Source of the DNA: Fidelibacterota bacterium
GTDB taxonomy: Bacteria; Fidelibacterota; Marinisomatia; SCGC-AAA003-L08; D37C17
Assembly (NCBI GenBank): GCA_014381415.1
Contig: JACNLQ010000058.1
Coordinates: 1-64,000 of the forward strand
Length of the DNA: 64,000 nt
Reading direction: 5' to 3'
Shown here: in pieces, positions 46,361 through 53,187 of the stretch
Position numbering within the stretch: the first letter of the stretch is position 1
Layout: each line of letters opens with the position of its first letter
The notes under the pieces: generated by a model
Told to the model about the DNA's origin: nothing
The model's input: the letters and a program-made list of their open reading frames with translations, nothing else
Databases searched by the model: none
Made by a program: the position numbers and the translations under genes

Positions 46361-46731
46361 TAGTTCACCGCATATTGCTGCAGAATATTAAAATCAATCA
46401 GCTTCAATGTGGTTTCATGGGTGGACTCCAGAAAAACAGGCGGGGCTTTTCCCTGCTCATAGGCTTCCTTCCAGCGCATAGCGCAGAGGCACCAACGGTT
46501 GCCGGGTTTCACACCGGGGAAATCATATTCTGGGATGGGAGTGGAAAGGTCATTTCCTACCGATTTACTGAAAACTAAAAAATCTTCTGTGGCTAAAATG
46601 CAGACTGTATGCACCCCTAAATCCTCCTTGCAGGTATCACACATCCCATTGCGGAAAAACCCGGTTTTAGGGTTATCACAACAGGTTTCCAGTTCCTTTC
46701 CATAAACATTAATTGATAGATAAATATCCAT
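46360..46731 (-). CDS. DUF2237 family protein
   Basis: A 123-residue protein with the features of DUF2237: NVYGKELETCCDNPKTGFFR, RNGMCDTCKEDLGVHTVC, PGVKPGNRWCLCAMRWKEA. The five conserved Cys suggest metal binding or redox chemistry, but no function is established. It abuts the CDGSH iron-sulfur gene (2 bp gap), so they are probably co-expressed. Confidence 0.9.
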   Translation of the reverse strand: MDIYLSINVYGKELETCCDNPKTGFFRNGMCDTCKEDLGVHTVCILATEDFLVFSKSVGNDLSTPIPEYDFPGVKPGNRWCLCAMRWKEAYEQGKAPPVFLESTHETTLKLIDFNILQQYAVN

Positions 46732-46733
46732 AT

Positions 46734-46934
46734 TTATTTTCCCTCAAATGATTTCCAGCGGTTGGAGGTTACTTCAATTATGGTATCAGAATCGGGAGTA
46801 ATCTTTAAAGACTTATATTCAGTGTTATTTGCGGAATTAAACTCACGATGAGCATTATCGCAAAAGGGCAATGTTTGGCTGAGTCCACAGCTACAGATGC
46901 TGTATTTTTTTCCCGCTTTTAATTTAATTTTCAT
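46734..46934 (-). CDS. CDGSH-type iron-sulfur protein
   Basis: A 66-residue mitoNEET-like protein. The ligand set is CSCGLSQTLPFCDNAH (C-x-C...C-x3-H), which binds a [2Fe-2S] cluster through three Cys and one His. Its role is probably in Fe-S or redox sensing. It is translated just ahead of the DUF2237 gene. Confidence 0.92.
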   Translation of the reverse strand: MKIKLKAGKKYSICSCGLSQTLPFCDNAHREFNSANNTEYKSLKITPDSDTIIEVTSNRWKSFEGK

Positions 46935-47013
46935 AATAATCTTTTCTCTTTTTACCCGTCATCCAATTTCTCACTTAGGGAGAAGAGATTTCTTGAATCT
47001 CACATCAACTGGC

Positions 47014-47056
47014 AGTTCTCCTCTCCTTGGGGAGAGGATTAAGGTGAGGGGATAAT
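47014..47056. repeat. Dispersed repeat (CTCTCCTT..GGAGAGGATTAAGG type)
   Basis: CTCTCCTTGGGGAGAG forms a short hairpin followed by GATTAAGGTGAGG. This composite is scattered widely between genes of many bacteria, from memory. It is intergenic (46935-47133). Confidence 0.45.
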
Positions 47057-47094
47057 AAATACATACTTTCTTTTCAATGTTTATCCCTCATTCT

Positions 47095-47125
47095 AGTACA
47101 CTTCGACAAGCTCAGTGTTCAGAAT
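47095..47125. repeat. Dispersed repeat (CACTTCGACAAGCTCAGTG type)
   Basis: ACACTTCGACAAGCTCAGTG, with ACACT/AGTGT able to pair, is another widespread intergenic sequence. Here it is followed by eight T on the plus strand and lies just after the stop of the DUF971 gene. Confidence 0.45.
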
Positions 47126-47133
47126 TTTTTTTG

Positions 47134-47439
47134 TTAACCTAGTTTCCTCAGCATTTCATAAGTATAGAGTCCATCAGAATGGCGGTCACCCCAAAAAATG
47201 CGTACTGCATAATGTCCGATTTTTTCAAAGTTTACAGCCTCATACGCAATTCCACCCAGTTCTTTTTTAGGACCTTTATACACATTTCCCAGCACATCCT
47301 TTTCCCCTGAACAAAAGGCACATGGGCAGTTGTTTCGTAATAATTTTAAATCAATAAATGATTCTTGCTCATCCGACCACTTTACCGCTAATTCGTTGCC
47401 TGCCAAAAGTATATTTTCAATGGATATGGTTTTTTTCAT
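47134..47439 (-). CDS. DUF971 family protein
   Basis: A 101-residue protein. LAVKWSDEQESFIDLKLLRN, CPCAFCSGE and a C-terminal WGDRHSDGLYTYEML match DUF971 (seen alone or fused to Mrp/ApbC-type Fe-S carriers). The CPCAxC motif could bind iron. An Fe-S cluster role is inferred by analogy. It lies 3 bp after the peptidase E gene. Confidence 0.9.
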   Translation of the reverse strand: MKKTISIENILLAGNELAVKWSDEQESFIDLKLLRNNCPCAFCSGEKDVLGNVYKGPKKELGGIAYEAVNFEKIGHYAVRIFWGDRHSDGLYTYEMLRKLG

Positions 47440-47442
47440 GAG

Positions 47443-48144
47443 TTATCCAATATAAATACTGTTTATATTTTCATGATGGACTTCTCCATTTTTCATTGAA
47501 ACCTTATAGGCTCCTGCACCCTCATAAAAGGTTACTGCCGTATGCATTTTTCCATTTTTATAATGTAGAGCAGCGCCATCATCTGCTGCCAAACAGGAGT
47601 CAATTTTTTTGTCTGTGATAAATTTTGCCACTGATGGACGACGATCTTTTTCACCATCGTAATGTGGACAGCAACAGCCCTCCACAAAGCCCATGCAGTC
47701 CATTACATTAAGGTTACTTGCCCAAGAATCTGTCACCCCTTTTTCAAACCAGCAAATGGCACCGGCACTAACGCCACATAAAATGGCACCCCGATTATAA
47801 GCCTTTAATAATAATTTGTCAAGTTTCCATTCTCGCCAGACTGCCAGCATTGATTTGGTATTTCCCCCACCCACATAAATGATATCTTGTTTATTAATGA
47901 GGGAATCTAAACGAGGGGTTCGTGCGAAAAAATCTAAGTGCACGGGGGTACAATTTAATTGTGTAAACGCCGTATAATAACTCACCGTGTAAAAGCGATT
48001 TTCCGCAGAAGCTGTAGGAATAAAAAGGACGTTGGGTTTTTCTTTTTCAGATTGATCCACAATATATCTTTCAATAATTGGATTATTGGGATTTCGCCCA
48101 AATCCACCGCCCCCAATAGCAATTATTTCGCCAACTTTATTCAT
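47443..48144 (-). CDS. Peptidase E / cyanophycinase-like (S51) hydrolase
   Basis: A 233-residue S51 family protein. AIGGGGFGRNPNNP opens the fold, YVGGGNTKSMLAVW follows and LCGVSAGAICWF holds the nucleophile Ser. Known members cleave N-terminal Asp dipeptides (PepE) or cyanophycin; at 233 aa with this motif a peptidase E-like role is likelier. It lies between the cNMP-binding-like gene and DUF971. Confidence 0.88.
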   Translation of the reverse strand: MNKVGEIIAIGGGGFGRNPNNPIIERYIVDQSEKEKPNVLFIPTASAENRFYTVSYYTAFTQLNCTPVHLDFFARTPRLDSLINKQDIIYVGGGNTKSMLAVWREWKLDKLLLKAYNRGAILCGVSAGAICWFEKGVTDSWASNLNVMDCMGFVEGCCCPHYDGEKDRRPSVAKFITDKKIDSCLAADDGAALHYKNGKMHTAVTFYEGAGAYKVSMKNGEVHHENINSIYIG

Positions 48145-48157
48145 ATATTTCCTTTTT

Positions 48158-48784
48158 TTATTTTGTTAATTTATCTGCCATATCAAGGGTAAGAATTCTG
48201 TCCAGTTTTTCCATAATGGCTGGTTTGGTTTTACGTAAATTATCTAAAATTTGTCTATTCCAAACCATATAGGATAATTTTTTATCAACCACCACATCTG
48301 CAGAGGCGCTTTTGCCAGTGATATAGCTAATTTCTGCAATGAACTGACCCCGCTCCAATTTGGCAATAATTGTTGAACCTCGTTTAACTTCTGCCGTTCC
48401 ATTTAATACCAACATTAGATCTTTTTGAATATCTCCAGCATTAATTATTTTTTTCTTTTTAACAAAACCAATTTTGCCCTGATCCCAAAAATACAGGAAT
48501 TGACGATGGGTATTGGAATGAAAAATAGACTCATAAATATCCTGCACTTCTTCAGGTATTTCTAACTGCTGCCTTTCCCTGTAGATAATGATTATTTGAA
48601 TAATATTAACAATGACAAACACAGAGTTCCAGAAGGCAATATTATAATTCCCATTCAGCATGGAATAGGTGAACAATGTAGACTGACCAAAAGTAATAGT
48701 AATTCGTAGCCACAGTATTTCCCTGATTGCCAATGCTAAAAAGACGAGGAAATACCCAGAATTTAAAAGAATGAGATTTGTCAT
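48158..48784 (-). CDS. Membrane protein with Popeye/cNMP-binding-like domain
   Basis: A 208-residue protein with three hydrophobic segments (about 5-25, 33-45, 50-70), then a cytosolic beta-roll domain (about 100-205). GDIQKDLMLVLNGTAEVKRG and ERGQFIAEISYITGKSASAD match the cyclic-nucleotide-binding fold, in the form seen in Popeye-domain proteins. Whether it binds cAMP is open; a class III cyclase is encoded at 7525. It abuts the small Cys-rich gene. Confidence 0.75.
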   Translation of the reverse strand: MTNLILLNSGYFLVFLALAIREILWLRITITFGQSTLFTYSMLNGNYNIAFWNSVFVIVNIIQIIIIYRERQQLEIPEEVQDIYESIFHSNTHRQFLYFWDQGKIGFVKKKKIINAGDIQKDLMLVLNGTAEVKRGSTIIAKLERGQFIAEISYITGKSASADVVVDKKLSYMVWNRQILDNLRKTKPAIMEKLDRILTLDMADKLTK

Positions 48785-48788
48785 TAAT

Positions 48789-49115
48789 CTATTTAGTCTT
48801 TTTAACGATTCCCCTCATGCCAATCTCTTCTTTCTTCTTCAATATAGCATTTGCTTCATCTTCAGGAAGTTCTACCCCATTGACAACCACCTTTAAGAGG
48901 GTATCATTACCTTCAACTTCCATTTGGATTTGTATATCTTGTATTTCACTTTGGGGATCAAAATTGTGTTGAGTTCGCCAACATGCTTTAGTTCCCTTCC
49001 CTCCACATCTATATTTTCCACATCCTCTATGGCAAAGATGGGAACACATTCCCACAACCAATACCAATAACAGTAAATATTTCCATATTAGATCCAGTTT
49101 ATCTTTTAATTCCAT
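48789..49115 (-). CDS. Cys-rich membrane-anchored small protein (108 aa)
   Basis: I do not recognise the family. A hydrophobic segment (about 10-24, WKYLLLLVLVVGMC) is followed by a dense Cys/Gly/His patch (CSHLCHRGCGKYRCGGKG) and a soluble acidic domain of about 65 residues. The cluster might bind metal or form disulfides. It lies 4 bp before the Popeye-like gene, so the two are likely co-expressed. Confidence 0.6.
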   Translation of the reverse strand: MELKDKLDLIWKYLLLLVLVVGMCSHLCHRGCGKYRCGGKGTKACWRTQHNFDPQSEIQDIQIQMEVEGNDTLLKVVVNGVELPEDEANAILKKKEEIGMRGIVKKTK

Positions 49116-49289
49116 AGGTTTTCCTTTTTATTAATTTTTGGATGAGTAAAATTACAAATAACTCATTTAATCACTTAGATGATATTTGGTGAATTTTATT
49201 GGTTATATTCTTTTTTTCGGTATAAATAATTCTCATTAAATTTAGAGGGTAATTAATCCAATATTCCAAAATAATGAGACAATAAACTA

Positions 49290-49895
49290 ATGATAAAAAT
49301 ATTAGACGACATTTATACTTGGTCCGTTTATTCAGAGGAAAAGAATATAAATTTTAACGGTTGGTTCATTCATAACAATGTGAATTCCGAAGGAAATATA
49401 TTAATTGACCCTCCTGAACCCAGCAATAAAAATATAGAAACAATGCAGAAATTTGGGGGAGTGCAACATATACTCATTACCAATCAGCATCATATTCGAC
49501 AGGCATCTAAATTGCAGGAAATATTTAATTCTAAATTATATATAAATCATTTAGATGCTTCAAAAATTGAAATACCAATTAGTTCAGAATTCAGTGATGG
49601 TGATTTATTGGTAGAATTTTTAAAAGCAGTCCTAGTACCTCAACAAAAGACCCCAGGAGAAACCGCACTTTTTTGGAAAGATCGTAAAATTTTATTTGTA
49701 GGCGATGCCATAATTGGTGATCCCCCTGGGAGATTACGTCTTCTGCCAAAGACTATGTACGCGGATGTGAAATTAGCTAAAGAAGGCCTAAAAGTTTTAT
49801 TGGATTTAGATTTTGATGCTTTATTGGTTGGCGATGGGGACAGCATTATTTCTGGTGGAAAAACAGGCCTCACTGAATATCTAAATAAAAAATGA
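49290..49895 (+). CDS. Metallo-beta-lactamase-fold protein with altered metal site
   Basis: A 201-residue MBL-fold protein. GWFIHNNVNSEGNILIDPPE and the later RKILFVGDAIIG and FDALLVGDGDSI follow the fold. The usual THxHxDH is replaced by NQHHIRQA, and the late His by Asp, so normal two-zinc hydrolysis is unlikely. It may bind a single metal or have another role. It overlaps the FAD oxidase gene by 4 bp. Confidence 0.75.
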   Translation: MIKILDDIYTWSVYSEEKNINFNGWFIHNNVNSEGNILIDPPEPSNKNIETMQKFGGVQHILITNQHHIRQASKLQEIFNSKLYINHLDASKIEIPISSEFSDGDLLVEFLKAVLVPQQKTPGETALFWKDRKILFVGDAIIGDPPGRLRLLPKTMYADVKLAKEGLKVLLDLDFDALLVGDGDSIISGGKTGLTEYLNKK

Positions 49896-50986
49896 GTGAC
49901 AGCTATAATTTTGATGCCATTATCATTGGGGCTGGGATTGTAGGTCTTGCAGTGGCAGACAAATTACGTGAGAAATTCGATTCAATATTATTGGTTGAGA
50001 AGGAAAATTCCTATGGCAAACATGTCTCCAGCCGTAATAGTGAGGTGATCCATTCGGGAATATATTATGATCGAGATTCTCTAAAAGCCAAGCTATGTGT
50101 CGAGGGAAATAAAAAGTTAGTTCAATTTGCAAAGTCAAATAATATTAATCATAAAATTTGTGGAAAACTGGTAGTAATATCAGATACGAAAGAACTTCAA
50201 CGATTAGAAATACTCATGCATAATGGCAAGCAAAACGGCGTTGTTGGATTGGAAATATTATCAGCCAATGAAGTGAACAAGCGTGAACCGCATATTCAAT
50301 CTGAAGGCGCTCTTTGGGTACCATCTGCGGGAATCATTGACTCTCATGGTGTGATGCAAAAACTGGAATATAAACTCAAATCACAAGATGGAGTTGTAGT
50401 ATATAATTCTGAAGTAACCGGAATTCAATGCAAAAACGATAACTATTCGGTTTCATTTAATGATTTAGACTACTCAGCCACATCCCCAATTGTAATAAAT
50501 TCTGCAGGGTTATGGTGCGATAAGATTTCATCAATGCTGGGTATCACCGATTATAAGTTGCATATTTGTAAAGGAGAATATTATCGAACCAGTTTATATC
50601 GAAATCAGATCAACTCCCTGATTTACCCTTTACCCACGGACATTTCATTGGGCATTCATATTGTTCTGCATTTAGATGGAAGTATTAGTTTTGGTCCCAA
50701 TGCTTATTATGTGGATAAAATCGATTACCATATGGATGATTCCAATAAAGCATTTTATTTAGAGCATATTAATCATTATCTCAAATTAGATGAGGCTAAT
50801 TTATCTGAAGATTTCACGGGTATCCGGCCGAAAATTCAAGCACCAGGTGAACCAGCGCAAGACTTTATTATTTGTAATGAATCGGATAAGGGATATAATA
50901 ATTTTATAAATCTCATCGGCATTGAATCTCCCGGACTCACCTCATCCCTAGCTATCGCAGACTATGTTCAGAGTATCATAAATTAA
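49892..50986 (+). CDS. lhgO: L-2-hydroxyglutarate dehydrogenase/oxidase-like FAD enzyme
   Basis: A 364-residue DAO-family flavoenzyme. The Rossmann motif is IIGAGIVGLAVADKL at residues 11-25, SRNSEVIHSGIYYDRDSLKA near 48 is the LhgO/L2HGDH signature, and TGIRPKIQ and IESPGLTSSLAIA close the fold. It would oxidise L-2-hydroxyglutarate to 2-oxoglutarate, passing electrons to quinone or oxygen. It is translationally coupled to the MBL-fold gene. Confidence 0.9.
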   Translation: MSDSYNFDAIIIGAGIVGLAVADKLREKFDSILLVEKENSYGKHVSSRNSEVIHSGIYYDRDSLKAKLCVEGNKKLVQFAKSNNINHKICGKLVVISDTKELQRLEILMHNGKQNGVVGLEILSANEVNKREPHIQSEGALWVPSAGIIDSHGVMQKLEYKLKSQDGVVVYNSEVTGIQCKNDNYSVSFNDLDYSATSPIVINSAGLWCDKISSMLGITDYKLHICKGEYYRTSLYRNQINSLIYPLPTDISLGIHIVLHLDGSISFGPNAYYVDKIDYHMDDSNKAFYLEHINHYLKLDEANLSEDFTGIRPKIQAPGEPAQDFIICNESDKGYNNFINLIGIESPGLTSSLAIADYVQSIIN

Positions 50987-50995
50987 GTTATTGTT

Positions 50996-52624
50996 ATGAA
51001 AAAATTAAACCTCATATTCATTTTACTATTGGCAGGCTGCACCACTGAACCTGTAGAAATTCATGACGATAACGCAGTATTGCATACTTTAGTCAAAATG
51101 GGGACAGGTATTATTGAGGTTAAGAACTGTGAAGATTTGCCTGATTCCATCTGCGTTTGGGATGATGGTCGCATTACCCTATTAAACCTTTATAACATGG
51201 AATTAAGTGGTGCCATTCCAGAAGAAATTGGCAATCTCACTGAATTAACTCAATTGGGATTAAAATCTAATAACCTAAGTGGAGAAATACCAGAAAGTAT
51301 TGGAAAACTTACCAATCTCACTCAATTAGTGTTGAGTGATAATTTGCTTAATGGCAGCATACCTGAAAGCTTGGGTAATTTATCAAAATTGATTTTATTG
51401 GATGTATCAAGCAATAACCTGGATGGATCAATTCCAATTAATCTTGGGGAACTTTCAGTATTAAATACATTTTTAGTTGATTCAAATAATTTTTCGGGCT
51501 CAATTCCCCAAACCCTTTGTGAAATTGTTAATTTAGATATCTCAAATAATCTATTTTGTGCATCACAGCCATACTGCATTGATTCACCTGAATTACTTGG
51601 GTATCAAACTTGTGAGTGTTCAACTGGTGCAGAAATGATAAATGGATATTGCTATTCCAAAGTCGATTTAACATTTCTCAGCGAACTAATTAGTAATGCT
51701 GATTCCATTAATATAAATTTAGATTTGGATACCAATGGATTTGTTGACCCTTTAGAGTTGGGCATTCAAACTTGGCAGTCAGGCCGATTAAAAAAGCTGG
51801 TTTGTAACTGGGAAGCAGATAATTGCAGCATATCTGGAAGCCTACCTGAAAATATTGATGATCTGGATTCGTTGGCATATTTAGATGTACAACAAAATTA
51901 TATTACGGGAGTAATTCCAGAGACACTTGGAGATTTGACAAATTTGGAATATTTAAATATTTCCGGCAATCAATTAATTGGAGATGTTCCAAATAACTTT
52001 TGCAGGGAGAATTCCAACTTAAACGAAATTATTCTCACTAATAATAATTTATGCCCCTGCTACCCAAACTGCATTGAAGATGCCGGTGTGCAGGATATTT
52101 CAGAATGTACCAATTGTGAAGATGGATTCACCCTTATCTGTGATGAACTCCCAGAAACTGTTTCCATTATTGAGGGGGACTCCCTCTGCTATAACACAAG
52201 TAATCTCACTGTGCTACAAGCCTTTATTGATAGCAGTATGGCTACCCTTCCGGACAGTTTAGATATGAGCATGGATTCCGATAGCAGCGGCACCATTGAC
52301 CCCCTGGAATTAGGAACTCAATATTGGCAAAATGAGAATCTGGTTTATCTGGATGCAAAGGGTAAGGGCTTATCGGGACAAATTCCAAGTGAATTGGATT
52401 CACTTGAGAGTTTGTATGCAATCTGGCTACACAATAATGATTTGGGTGGACAAATACCTGAAAGTATATGCAGCCTTTCAAATTTAGATTGGGATTCAAC
52501 AGGTAGTTCATCCTTAAAATCGTATATTTACAGCAACAAGCTTTGTCCACCCTACCCTGATTGCATTGAAACTTATGTAGGTGAGCAGAATACTATAAAT
52601 TGTTCTGAAGGTGAATCTCCATAA
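50996..52624 (+). CDS. LRR lipoprotein with EF-hand-like loops
   Basis: A 542-residue lipoprotein: the lipobox LLAGC ends the signal peptide at residue 15. Plant-type leucine-rich repeats (LTELTQLGLKSNNLSGEIPE and similar) form blocks of about 60-180, 265-335 and 430-475. Between them are two perfect EF-hand loops, DLDTNGFVDPLE and DSDSSGTIDPLE, and Cys-rich caps. It is probably a calcium-stabilised surface protein for binding or adhesion. It starts 9 bp after the FAD oxidase stop. Confidence 0.85.
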   Translation: MKKLNLIFILLLAGCTTEPVEIHDDNAVLHTLVKMGTGIIEVKNCEDLPDSICVWDDGRITLLNLYNMELSGAIPEEIGNLTELTQLGLKSNNLSGEIPESIGKLTNLTQLVLSDNLLNGSIPESLGNLSKLILLDVSSNNLDGSIPINLGELSVLNTFLVDSNNFSGSIPQTLCEIVNLDISNNLFCASQPYCIDSPELLGYQTCECSTGAEMINGYCYSKVDLTFLSELISNADSININLDLDTNGFVDPLELGIQTWQSGRLKKLVCNWEADNCSISGSLPENIDDLDSLAYLDVQQNYITGVIPETLGDLTNLEYLNISGNQLIGDVPNNFCRENSNLNEIILTNNNLCPCYPNCIEDAGVQDISECTNCEDGFTLICDELPETVSIIEGDSLCYNTSNLTVLQAFIDSSMATLPDSLDMSMDSDSSGTIDPLELGTQYWQNENLVYLDAKGKGLSGQIPSELDSLESLYAIWLHNNDLGGQIPESICSLSNLDWDSTGSSSLKSYIYSNKLCPPYPDCIETYVGEQNTINCSEGESP

Positions 52625-52801
52625 AAATCAACAAAATGACCTTAGTTTAAAAAAGTTTACAATGAGTGTAAGCCTTTTATATGCAACATATACCCCAACT
52701 TTTCCCCCTATAGGTTGCAATTTAGTTAGAATCCATAAGACTATATACTGACTATTGTATGCTTAAAACAGGCTATTTTAGCACTTTTTAGGATTTCAGG
52801 T

Positions 52802-52834
52802 AAAACAAAAATCCCTCCGTTTCAGAAGGGATTT
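52802..52834 (-). terminator. Terminator of tRNA-Val
   Basis: On the minus strand AAATCCCT and AGGGATTT form an 8-bp stem with a 10-nt loop, followed by TTGTTTTA. It lies 33 bp beyond the tRNA 3' end. Confidence 0.75.
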
Positions 52835-52841
52835 GAGCCTG

Positions 52842-52866
52842 CACCTCTTAACGAAGTGTATAGGTG
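52842..52866. repeat. GTAA..GTGTA hairpin, member 1
   Basis: CACCT / AGGTG enclose CTTAACGAAGTGTAT. It shares its loop core with the members at 53026-53143 but has a different stem. It touches the 3' end of tRNA-Val. Confidence 0.55.
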
Positions 52867-52941
52867 TGGGCGGTGAGGGACTCGAACCCCCGACCGCCTG
52901 GGTGTAAACCAGGAACTCTGAACCAACTGAGTTAACCGCCC
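52867..52941 (-). tRNA. tRNA-Val (UAC)
   Basis: On the minus strand GGGCGGT pairs with ACCGCCC, the anticodon stem CTGG/CCAG encloses a loop with anticodon TAC, and the T arm TCGGGGGTTCGAGTCCC is normal. The discriminator base is A; CCA is not encoded. A broken partial copy lies just upstream. Confidence 0.93.
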
Positions 52942-52974
52942 ATTTTATTGCCTGGGTGTAAACCAGAAACTCTG

Positions 52975-53008
52975 CCCATCTACACTGCAATCCGGCATTT
53001 ACGATGGG
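52975..53008. repeat. GTAA..GTGTA hairpin, member 2 (inverted, long loop)
   Basis: CCCATC / GATGGG enclose TACACT-(11 nt)-TTTAC, which read on the other strand is GTAA...AGTGTA. It has the same loop ends as the other members but a longer loop, and a unique stem. It interrupts the tRNA-Val copy. Confidence 0.5.
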
Positions 53009-53025
53009 TAAAAACCAACTGCTTG

Positions 53026-53050
53026 CCCGCCGTAATGAAATGTAGGCGGG
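53026..53050. repeat. GTAA..GTGTA hairpin, member 3
   Basis: CCCGCC / GGCGGG enclose GTAATGAAATGTA: a perfect 6-bp stem and the 13-nt family loop. Confidence 0.6.
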
Positions 53051-53060
53051 AGATAATTTA

Positions 53061-53143
53061 TCCCTCGTAACAAAGTGTAGAGAGATTTATCCCTCGTAAC
53101 AAAGTGTAGAGGGATTTATCCCTCGTAGTGTAACGTAGAGGGA
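53061..53143. repeat. GTAA..GTGTA hairpins, members 4-6, tandem
   Basis: Three 25-bp hairpins at 53061-53085, 53090-53114 and 53119-53143, separated by TTTA. The stems are TCCCTC/GAGAGA (one mismatch), TCCCTC/GAGGGA and TCCCTC/GAGGGA. The loops are GTAACAAAGTGTA twice and GTAGTGTAACGTA once. Confidence 0.65.
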
Positions 53144-53187
53144 CCGCCCATTATTTTTCCCCTGAGAAATTCAGGAATTCTTTCATA

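Larger units (their letters stand above)
52950..53150 (-). pseudogene. Partial tRNA-Val copy broken by hairpin insertions
   Basis: The plus strand repeats pieces of tRNA-Val in order: CCTGGGTGTAAACCAG and AACTCTG, then an inserted hairpin (52975-53008), AACCAACTG, another hairpin cluster (53026-53143), and finally ACCGCCCATT at about 53143-53152. The 3' half (T arm) is missing, so no functional tRNA is made. Confidence 0.65.

Noticed and set aside
52796-52990. 64-aa ORF on the minus strand
   Set aside because: It overlaps tRNA-Val and its copy and repeats the same peptide because of the duplication.
53026-53143. Possible short CRISPR array
   Set aside because: Units are hairpins with only TTTA between tandem copies, so there are no spacers; no cas genes nearby.
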